Positions 31,492 to 37,409 of a DNA stretch of 37,409 nucleotides are shown piece by piece; positions within the stretch are counted from its first letter, which is position 1, and each line of letters starts with the position of its first letter. Location of the stretch: positions 1 through 37,409 of the forward strand of contig JAIXTS010000388.1 in assembly GCA_027483805.1 (NCBI GenBank), in the 5' to 3' direction. The notes beneath the pieces were generated by a model that was not told the origin of the DNA, did not search any database, and saw only the letters and a list, made by a program, of their open reading frames with translations. The translations under genes were made by a program, and so were the position numbers. The stretch comes from Azospirillum sp. GTDB taxonomy: Bacteria > Pseudomonadota > Alphaproteobacteria > Azospirillales > Azospirillaceae.

Positions 31492-32493
31492 TCAGGGAAG
31501 CTTCGACAGGACGAAGCTATCACCCTGGCGCGCCACGGCAATGGGAAGCAGCCCCCGCAGCGCGGCCAGGGTCTGTCCCTGATCGGCCTCCAGGCGCAGA
31601 ACGCCGGAAAAATGCAGGGCCGCCGCCGCACCGTCCGCCCGCATGGAAACAGGGTAATGGTGCGACAGTTCGGCCAGCACCTGCGGCAGGGGGGCATTGT
31701 CGAATGACAATCGTCCATCGGTCCAGGCAGTCACCGCCTGGGCATCCACCGTCTTGACGGGTCCGGCGCCCTGGCCCGGCCGCGCGCTGATCTGCTGGCC
31801 CGGGGTCAGACCGACTTTGCCGCGTCCATCCCGGCCGCCAACCTCCACCCGTCCGCGCGTCACCGTCACCGTTACGGCCTGGTCCAGGTGGCGGACATTG
31901 AACGCCGTCCCGACCACGGTGACCAGCTGTTCACCAGCGGCAACCGTGAAGGGGCGCGACGGGTCCTTGGTCACATCGAACAGGGCCTCCCCCTGTTCCA
32001 GAACGACCGCGCGCCGATCCTCCGTTATCGCCACCGTCAGCCGCGTGCCGCTGTTCAGCGTGACATTGGACCCGTCGGCCAGCTGTATGGTGCGGCGCTG
32101 TCCTTTCGGGGTTTCGAAAATCTCCGGCGTCGGACCGCTGCCCTGGCGGCCGGTCAGGGTCAGGGCCAGCATCGCCGCCGCCGCCGCGGCAGCACCGCCC
32201 AGGAACCAGCGCCGGGAGGGCGAAGCAGGCTGCGGCGCGGGCTGCGGCGCGGGCCGGCGTCGGGTCGTCAGATCGATGACCGTGGCGGTTGTGGTCTCCG
32301 CCGGAACCCTGTCGAGCTGCCGCCACGTCCGCTCCACCACGTCATAGGCGTCGCGGTGGCGCGGATCCGCTTCCAGCCATTCGGTGAAGGCAAGCCACAC
32401 CGCCTGATCGGCATCACCCTGCAACCGGGCGTGCCAGTCCGCCGCCTGTTCAAGACGGGGATCAAGGGGCAGATCGGGCGGGCGGTTCACCAT
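31492..32493 (-). CDS. FecR-family anti-sigma factor / sigma regulator
   Basis: A 333-residue inner-membrane protein. Residues about 10-62 form the cytoplasmic DUF4880 domain that binds the sigma factor (AVWLAFTEWLEADPRHRDAY). A Pro/Ala-rich linker is followed by a single membrane helix (about 97-114) preceded by SPSRRWFLGG, a twin-arginine-like motif noted in some FecR proteins. The periplasmic FecR domain includes QRRTIQLADGSNVTLNSGT and GTAFNVRHLDQAVTVTVTRG. A C-terminal secretin-like segment (about 265-333) would contact the receptor STN domain. The gene lies between the sigma factor and the receptor gene, so signal flow receptor to FecR to sigma is expected. Confidence 0.93.
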   Translation of the reverse strand: MVNRPPDLPLDPRLEQAADWHARLQGDADQAVWLAFTEWLEADPRHRDAYDVVERTWRQLDRVPAETTTATVIDLTTRRRPAPQPAPQPASPSRRWFLGGAAAAAAAMLALTLTGRQGSGPTPEIFETPKGQRRTIQLADGSNVTLNSGTRLTVAITEDRRAVVLEQGEALFDVTKDPSRPFTVAAGEQLVTVVGTAFNVRHLDQAVTVTVTRGRVEVGGRDGRGKVGLTPGQQISARPGQGAGPVKTVDAQAVTAWTDGRLSFDNAPLPQVLAELSHHYPVSMRADGAAAALHFSGVLRLEADQGQTLAALRGLLPIAVARQGDSFVLSKLP

Positions 32494-32574
32494 GCGTTTT
32501 GCTTCTGGTTCGGGCTTTGACCTGTTGACGTCGTGATGGGGGCGGTCACCCCACCCCTTTCCATGAATTATTTT

Positions 32575-33189
32575 TCATTCAAGGCGGCGGCCCAGCCGTT
32601 TCAACAGGTTCTTCATGGCGGCCGCCATATGCTTCTCCACGGCGCTGCGTGAAATGCCCAGCGTGGCCGCGACCTGGGCATGGGGCTGCCCCTGAAGCTT
32701 ATGCATCTGGAACACCCGCTTGCCCTGTGGCGGCAACGCCTCGATGGCATCACGCAGCAGGCGCAGTTCCTGACGGCCCGACACCACATCCTCGGCCGTC
32801 GGGGTTTCGGCAATGGGCTCCTCCCCCTCGACCAGGGCATGGGCCGACAGCCATTGCCCGTCGCGCGCCGCAGCGCGGCTACCGCTGCGTTGCCGGTCAA
32901 AGGCCAGATTAAGGGCCATGCGGTTCAGGAAGGCCGGAACATTCTTCACCGCCGCCCCCCCATCGGGCAGCGACGCCAGCCGCTCATACATCTCCTGCAC
33001 CACATCCTCTGCCTCTGCGGCACTGCCCGTGCGCGCCGTCAGAAGCCGCAGCAGAAAGGCGCGGTGGTCCAGATAGGCGGCAACCAGGGGCGGGGGCAAA
33101 GCGATGGCGGGACCCGGCGGTAACGGGAAGGGCCAGTCCGATATAGTCCGGTCCCGCGCCGCGATCAATGCGGGAGGTCGCGCTGCCAC
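32575..33189 (-). CDS. ECF sigma factor, FecI-like
   Basis: A 204-residue ECF sigma-70 factor. Region 2 includes AYLDHRAFLLRLL and AEDVVQEMYERLAS, and region 4 has LPPQGKRVFQMHKLQGQPHAQ followed by the helix-turn-helix VAATLGISRSAVEKHMAAAM. Such factors direct RNA polymerase to receptor genes on signal from a FecR partner. The GTG start at 33189 gives an N-terminal tail of about 35 residues of unclear meaning. The gene is separated from fecR by about 80 bp and is divergent from the haemolysin-family gene across a 96-bp gap, so this short region likely carries promoters for both directions. Confidence 0.93.
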   Translation of the reverse strand: MAARPPALIAARDRTISDWPFPLPPGPAIALPPPLVAAYLDHRAFLLRLLTARTGSAAEAEDVVQEMYERLASLPDGGAAVKNVPAFLNRMALNLAFDRQRSGSRAAARDGQWLSAHALVEGEEPIAETPTAEDVVSGRQELRLLRDAIEALPPQGKRVFQMHKLQGQPHAQVAATLGISRSAVEKHMAAAMKNLLKRLGRRLE

Positions 33190-33285
33190 AGGTCCAGAAA
33201 ATTTTCACGCCGCACCTGCGGTCGGCTGCGGGCGGTGCCGTCATCGCATTGAAGGCCGCTTGATCCGGCCGATCCAACCGGCGGA

Positions 33286-34020
33286 GTGACGCCTGTGATT
33301 GAAATGCTGATGCGCGACGAGGATGGAGTCCGGGGCCGGTTTCGGTTTGATGCCGAACGCCTGGGCGGACTGACGCGCTGCCGCCCGGCCGTCGTGGCCA
33401 TCACCCACCATTTCGCCCCAGAGCGGCGGCGGGTGGAAGCGATGATCCGCGATACCTATGCCCGCACCTATGGTGGGGATATCGCCATCACCCATCCGAT
33501 GCTGATGAGCCTGCGCGACGCCGATGACCGTATCCTGGCGGGTGTCGGGTTCCGCCCGGCCGGCACGGCGCCCCTGTTTCTGGAAACCTATCTGGACCAG
33601 CCGGTGGAATCCCTGATCCCGGACCATACCGGGCGATCCCGGATCGTGGAGATCGGCAATCTGGCGGCAGCGGAGGCTGGTGCCTCCTACCTTCTGTTCA
33701 TGGCGCTGGCCGCCTATCTGCATGGCCGGGGCTTTGAAAAGGCGGTGGTGACCGCCACCCGCCCGCTGCGCCGTCTGTTCCGCCATATCGGGTTCGACGC
33801 GCTGGAATTGGGCCGGGCCACACCGGACCGGGTGGGACCGGCCGCCAGCGCCTGGGGCAGCTATTACGCCAACGACCCCCGCGTCATCTGCGGCAATGTG
33901 GCCTTCGGGGCCGATTGCCTGGACCGATTCCTGACCGGGGACGCGCGGGAGGTGCTGCCCGCCCACCCTACCTTTCCCCGTCTGCATCCCGCCATTCCGG
34001 CGACCGAGGTGACCGCATGA
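33286..34020 (+). CDS. Thermostable-haemolysin-family protein, GNAT-like
   Basis: A 244-residue protein matching the T_hemolysin family (PF12261), named after a Vibrio haemolysin. The body looks like an N-acyltransferase fold: a strand-turn with LRDADDRILAGVGF, then APLFLETYLDQPVE (98-104 FLETYLD), RIVEIGNLAAAEAGA (122-127 EIGNLA), a helix with LFMALAAYLHGRGF and VTATRPLRRLFRHIGF at the C-terminal alpha/beta unit. This resembles GNAT and acyl-homoserine-lactone-synthase-like proteins more than a pore-former, and there is no signal peptide. The GTG start overlaps a purine-rich stretch. The stop overlaps the next ATG (ATGA), so it heads an operon with an AMP-ligase. An acyl-transfer role is inferred. 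Confidence 0.82.
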   Translation: MTPVIEMLMRDEDGVRGRFRFDAERLGGLTRCRPAVVAITHHFAPERRRVEAMIRDTYARTYGGDIAITHPMLMSLRDADDRILAGVGFRPAGTAPLFLETYLDQPVESLIPDHTGRSRIVEIGNLAAAEAGASYLLFMALAAYLHGRGFEKAVVTATRPLRRLFRHIGFDALELGRATPDRVGPAASAWGSYYANDPRVICGNVAFGADCLDRFLTGDAREVLPAHPTFPRLHPAIPATEVTA

Positions 34021-35453
34021 GCCGCGTTCTTTCCGTAATTCGTAGCCATGACCCGGCCCGCCCGGCAGTGAACGACCTGACCTACGGCGCCCTGGCGGGC
34101 GCTGTCGACAGGCTGGCCGCCGATCTGTGTGAACGATTCGGTACCGATGCCCGCCCTGTCGCGGTGGAGATGGCCAACGGGCCGGCCTGGGTTCTGCTGG
34201 ATCTGGCCTTGCTGTCGCTGCATGTGCCCAGCCTACCCCTGCCCGGCTTCTTCACCCCCGATCAGCGGCGTCACGCCCTGGCCGATGCCGGCGCCGGCTG
34301 GCTGATCACAGACCGGGCAGAGGCCCGGGAGGACGTCCTGCGGATCGGGACAATGCTTCTCTATCTTGTACGGCTGGACAATCCGGCCGCCACCCTGCCC
34401 GCCGGTACGGCCAAGATCACCTACACGTCCGGCACCACGGGCACGCCGAAGGGTGTGTGCCTCTCAGCGGCCGGGCTGGAACAGGTGGCAGTCTCGCTGG
34501 TGCAGGTGATCGGGACCGATTATGCCGGCCGCCACGTCGCCATCCTGCCGCTGCCGGTCCTGCTTGAAAATGTCGCGGGGCTCTACTGCACCCTGCTGGC
34601 CGGCGGGCATTATCTGGCGGAGGCACCGGCCAGCCTGGGTCTGGATCAGCCGTTCCAACCCGATTTCGGCCGGCTGCTGGGCACCCTTTCCGCCACGGGG
34701 GCCAACAGTGTGATCCTTGTGCCGGAACTGCTGCGTGGCCTGATGGCGGCCCTGGCCCAGGCGGGCCGGACCCTGCCCGATCTGCGGCTGGTGGCCGTGG
34801 GCGGGGCGCGGGTGGCACCGGCCCTGCTGGCCCAGGCCGGCATGCTGGGACTGCCCGTTTATCAGGGATACGGTCTGTCGGAATGCGGGTCGGTGGTGGC
34901 GCTGAACACCCCGGCCGCCAACCGGGTGGGCAGTGTGGGCCGCGCCCTGCCCCACCTGACGCTGGAAGTGGATAGGAACACCGGGGAGGTCAGCGTCAAC
35001 AACCATGCCTTCCTGGGCTATGTCGGCGGCGGTCCCGCTCCGGCACGCATCGCCACCGCCGACCTGGGCAGCCTGGATGAGGACGGTTTCCTGTCCATCC
35101 AGGGCCGGTCGCGCCATGTCATCATCAATGCCTTTGGCCGCAACATCGCGCCGGAATGGGTGGAAGCCGAACTGACCGCCCAGCCGGAGGTGCAGCAGGC
35201 CGTGCTGTTCGGCGAAGGGCAGGTGGCGCTGACCGCGCTTGTGGTGCCCAGCCGGTTCGGACAGAGCCCGGCCGCCCTTTCGTTGGCCATCGCCCGGGCC
35301 AATGGCGCGCTTCCCCCCTATGCCCGCATTGCCCGCTGGCATGCCGTGCCCCCCTTCACGCCGATGAACGGCCAACTGACCCCGAACGGACGGCCGCGCC
35401 GCGAGGCGATCGCCAGCGCGCATGCCGCCCTTCTCCTTCCCCAGAGGATGTGA
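34017..35453 (+). CDS. AMP-forming carboxylate ligase (ANL superfamily)
   Basis: A 478-residue adenylate-forming enzyme. The phosphate-binding A3 motif TYTSGTTGTPKG is at 135-146, A5 is YQGYGLSECG (282-291), A7 is TADLGSLDEDGF with Asp349, and A8 is GRSRHVIINAFGRNIAPEW from Gly363. It activates a carboxylic acid as the acyl-AMP, usually then transferring it to CoA or a carrier. The A10 segment is LTPNGRPRRE, so the usual catalytic Lys of the PxxxxGK motif is replaced by Arg459, unlike most family members. It is shorter than typical acyl-CoA synthetases. ATG 34017 overlaps the preceding stop; the next gene starts 5 bp after its stop. Confidence 0.88.
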   Translation: MSRVLSVIRSHDPARPAVNDLTYGALAGAVDRLAADLCERFGTDARPVAVEMANGPAWVLLDLALLSLHVPSLPLPGFFTPDQRRHALADAGAGWLITDRAEAREDVLRIGTMLLYLVRLDNPAATLPAGTAKITYTSGTTGTPKGVCLSAAGLEQVAVSLVQVIGTDYAGRHVAILPLPVLLENVAGLYCTLLAGGHYLAEAPASLGLDQPFQPDFGRLLGTLSATGANSVILVPELLRGLMAALAQAGRTLPDLRLVAVGGARVAPALLAQAGMLGLPVYQGYGLSECGSVVALNTPAANRVGSVGRALPHLTLEVDRNTGEVSVNNHAFLGYVGGGPAPARIATADLGSLDEDGFLSIQGRSRHVIINAFGRNIAPEWVEAELTAQPEVQQAVLFGEGQVALTALVVPSRFGQSPAALSLAIARANGALPPYARIARWHAVPPFTPMNGQLTPNGRPRREAIASAHAALLLPQRM

Positions 35454-35458
35454 ACCCC

Positions 35459-36142
35459 ATGCCCCAAAGCTTTTTCGACCGTTTGGTGATGGAGACCGAA
35501 GGGTCGCGCCAGGCCCTGTTGTCGGTGCCGCAGATCCAGGACGGCCTCACCGGCCGTATCAGCCTGGAAACCTATATCGCCTATTTGACCGAGGCCTATC
35601 ACCATGTGAAGCATACGGTGCCCTTGATGCGGACCGCGCGGACCCATCTGCGCCCCGACCAGCAATGGCTGATCCCCGCCCTTGATGAGTATATCGACGA
35701 GGAGGAAGGCCATGAGGAATGGATCCTGAACGATATCCGCCATGCGGGTGGCCCGGCGGAGGTGGTGCGTCACGGCACCCCGCGTGCCGCAACGCAGGCC
35801 ATGGTCGATGAGGCCTATCGTTTCATCCGGGAAGAGAACGCCGCCGGCTTCTTCGGCATGGTCTATGTGCTGGAAGGGACCAGCACGGCCATCGCCACCC
35901 ATGGGGCCGAGGCGGTGCGCCTATCGCTGAACCTGCCGAAAAGCTGCTTCACCTACCTGACCAGCCACGGGGCGCTGGATATCCAGCATATGGCATTCTT
36001 CCGCGACCTGATGAACCGCGTCACCGACAGCCGTGACCAGCAGGCCATCGTCACCATGGCGAACTGTGTCTTCCGCCTGTTCGCTGACCTGTTCCGCGCC
36101 ATTCCCCATACCCGTCAGCCGGAGGTGCGTGATGTTGCCTGA
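35459..36142 (+). CDS. Haem-oxygenase-fold diiron oxidase (HDO-like)
   Basis: A 227-residue all-helical protein of the TenA/haem-oxygenase-like superfamily. Instead of a haem ligand it shows the metal pattern of non-haem diiron members: E45-x6-H52 (LTEAYHHVKH), E139 (YVLEGTS) and H170-x3-D174-x2-H177 (TSHGALDIQH). The spacing matches that I recall for CADD (E81, H88, E142, H174, D178, H181), and UndA and SznF also belong to this group. Such enzymes use O2 and two irons for C-C cleavage, N-oxygenation or desaturation. A Glu/His patch EEEGHEEW (81-88) is an added feature. ATG 35459 is chosen because the longer frame overlaps the ligase gene. Its stop overlaps the next start. Confidence 0.86.
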   Translation: MPQSFFDRLVMETEGSRQALLSVPQIQDGLTGRISLETYIAYLTEAYHHVKHTVPLMRTARTHLRPDQQWLIPALDEYIDEEEGHEEWILNDIRHAGGPAEVVRHGTPRAATQAMVDEAYRFIREENAAGFFGMVYVLEGTSTAIATHGAEAVRLSLNLPKSCFTYLTSHGALDIQHMAFFRDLMNRVTDSRDQQAIVTMANCVFRLFADLFRAIPHTRQPEVRDVA

Positions 36143-36950
36143 AGACAGCCTGGAAGGCCGCATCATCCTGGTCACCGGCGGGGCGGGCGGCATCGGCGCC
36201 CCGCTGGTCAGCATCCTGCGCAGCCGGGGCGCACAGGTCACCACGCTGGGACGCGGCGAGATGCCGGGACGCCATATCCGCGCCGATCTGTCGACACAGG
36301 CCGGCATCGCCCAGGCCGCCGAACAGGCCCGGCTGCTGGCGCCGCACATGCTGTTCAATATCGCGGGTCGGCAATATTTCGGGCCGGTGGAGGGCCAGCG
36401 CCCGGCCGATCTGGCCGCCGACTATATGGTGAACCTGATCGCACCGGCCACCCTGGCCCAGGCGGTCCTGCCCCTCATGAAACAGCGCGGGCGTGGCCAT
36501 ATCGTCAATGTCGGCTCTGTCTTCGGGTCGATCAACTTCGCCCATTTCGCGGGATATTCCAGCGCCAAGGCGGGCCTGAAAGGGTTTAGCCAGGCGCTGC
36601 GGCGGGAGGTGCGGCGGTCCGGCGTGACCGTCTGTCATGTCGCCCCGCGCGGTGTGAATACCGGATTCAACGGCCCCATGGTGCAACGTCTGGCCACGCT
36701 GACCGGCATGAAGCTGGACGATCCGATCCATGTGGCCAACCGCATCCTGCGCGCGGCCATGGCGGGCAAGCCCGACACAATCATCGGTTGGCCCGAAGCC
36801 CTTTTCACCCGGCTGAACGCCCTGTTCCCCGGTCTGGTCGACCGGGCCCTGGCAGGCAACAACGCCAAGGCCGCCAGCCTGTTCAGCATCGGCGCGGACC
36901 AGGGCGCCACCATCCATCCGCAAATTCAGGAGAAAACCCATGCGCGTTGA
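36132..36950 (+). CDS. Short-chain dehydrogenase/reductase
   Basis: A 272-residue classical SDR. The cofactor loop VTGGAGGIG is at 14-22, NIAG (76-79) stands in place of NNAG, and the active-site serine is in NVGSVFGS (about S129). The Y-x3-K dyad is Y142 and K146 (GYSSAKAG), and LRREVRRSGVTVCHVAPRGV follows. It reduces or oxidises a carbonyl/alcohol with NAD(P)H. ATG 36132 lies inside the end of the preceding gene (overlap of 11 bp). The C-terminal region from about 190 is longer than in the minimal fold. The stop overlaps the next start by 11 bp, so it shares the operon with the ligase and the diiron protein. Confidence 0.9.
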   Translation: MLPEDSLEGRIILVTGGAGGIGAPLVSILRSRGAQVTTLGRGEMPGRHIRADLSTQAGIAQAAEQARLLAPHMLFNIAGRQYFGPVEGQRPADLAADYMVNLIAPATLAQAVLPLMKQRGRGHIVNVGSVFGSINFAHFAGYSSAKAGLKGFSQALRREVRRSGVTVCHVAPRGVNTGFNGPMVQRLATLTGMKLDDPIHVANRILRAAMAGKPDTIIGWPEALFTRLNALFPGLVDRALAGNNAKAASLFSIGADQGATIHPQIQEKTHAR

Positions 36951-37409
36951 CAAGAAACTGCTGCTCGGTGCCCTTTCGCTGCTGCTGACCGGCAGCGCCC
37001 TGGCATCGGCCGACCCGGCCATGGATGCGAAGATCAGCGACCTGCAGGCCGGCTGGGCCCATGTGAAGTACGAGATCAAGGGCAGCGATGCACAGCTTCC
37101 CGCCATGGAGGCGCTGGCCAGCGACGCCAAGGCGGTCACCGCCGCCTATCCCGGCAAGGCCGAACCGCTGATCTGGGAAGCCATCATCCTGTCATCGGAA
37201 GCCGGTATCAAGGGCGGCATGGGCGCCCTGTCGCTGGTGAAGGAAGCCAAGGCCAAGCTGGAAACGGCGGAGAAGATCGACCCCACGGCGCTGGACGGCT
37301 CCGTCAATACGTCGCTGGGCAGCCTCTATTATCAGGTGCCCGGCTGGCCCATCGGTTTCGGCAGCGACAAGCAGGCCAAGGCCTATCTGGAAAAGGCCGT
37401 CGCACAGAA
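36940..37409 (+). CDS. Exported repeat-like protein, 3' partial
   Basis: The ATG at 36940 lies behind CAGGAGAAAA and overlaps the SDR stop. About 156 residues are visible before the window ends. Residues 1-22 are a signal peptide (LLLGALSLLLTGSALASA). The mature part is helical with paired Ala-rich helices (PLIWEAIILSSEAG, GALSLVKEAKAKLETAEKI, AYLEKAVAQ), a pattern like tetratricopeptide-type repeats, though I cannot confirm the family. It would act in the periplasm or outside. As the fifth gene of the operon it may be a structural, carrier or binding protein of the same process. Confidence 0.75.
   Translation, partial: MRVDKKLLLGALSLLLTGSALASADPAMDAKISDLQAGWAHVKYEIKGSDAQLPAMEALASDAKAVTAAYPGKAEPLIWEAIILSSEAGIKGGMGALSLVKEAKAKLETAEKIDPTALDGSVNTSLGSLYYQVPGWPIGFGSDKQAKAYLEKAVAQ

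Noticed and set aside
33190-33285. FecI-type promoter in the divergent gap
   Set aside because: I could not identify convincing -35 and -10 elements by eye. Only a weak CCGCA/TGCGG dyad at 33210-33221 is visible, so no site is annotated.

Overview
The window is GC-rich alphaproteobacterial chromosome carrying one integrated genomic island. Ubiquinone genes (ubiA, ubiD, a long-chain polyprenyl diphosphate synthase), a Ppx/GppA-rlmE pair, and the run polyprenyl synthase / DUF2007 / TrmN6-type methyltransferase / S49 peptidase suggest Rhodospirillales, perhaps Azospirillaceae. That placement is inferred from gene content only.

Layout. (1) 1-3435: the 3' part of an ABC exporter gene with a terminator, then a MarR-type regulator and an exported S41 peptidase-like protein in one unit. 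(2) 3496-16575: a 13.1-kb island at the 3' end of tRNA-Gln(CUG). A 17-bp copy of the tRNA end lies at each border. The tyrosine integrase sits at the tRNA end, and both ends carry paired TGTGTATCG-type motifs at 13-bp spacing, probably integrase arm sites. Cargo is a tight four-gene operon of unknown function, a serine recombinase preceded by a 12+12-bp inverted repeat, a complete type I restriction-modification operon (hsdM-hsdS-hsdR), and a protein resembling a rolling-circle (HUH) initiator with a degenerate His motif and a terminator/palindrome region at its 5' end. A hairpin plus U-rich tract just outside the left border looks like the original tRNA-Gln terminator, now 13 kb from its gene.

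(3) 16559-29092: housekeeping DNA. It holds tRNA-Gln with its promoter, Ppx/GppA phosphatase, rlmE, an orphan family-5 solute-binding protein, ubiD, a DUF3291 protein, a small methyltransferase overlapping ubiA, a PP0621-like zinc-ribbon membrane protein, an S49 peptidase, an orphan amino-acid-type binding protein, a TrmN6-like methyltransferase, DUF2007, a polyprenyl diphosphate synthase, and tRNA-Pro(CGG) with promoter and terminator.

(4) 29117-37409: two divergent blocks. Leftward are an ECF sigma factor, a FecR-type anti-sigma factor and a TonB-dependent receptor with an N-terminal signalling domain. Rightward are five genes in overlapping or nearly touching order: a thermostable-haemolysin-family (GNAT-like) protein, an AMP-forming ligase of the ANL superfamily, a haem-oxygenase-fold protein with the full ligand pattern of non-haem diiron oxidases, a short-chain dehydrogenase, and an exported repeat-like protein cut by the window end. 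The enzyme set (carboxylate activation, acyl transfer, diiron oxidation, NAD(P)H redox) next to a receptor/sigma/anti-sigma set is the best candidate here for an undescribed system: possibly synthesis and sensing of an acyl-derived small molecule. The product is unknown.
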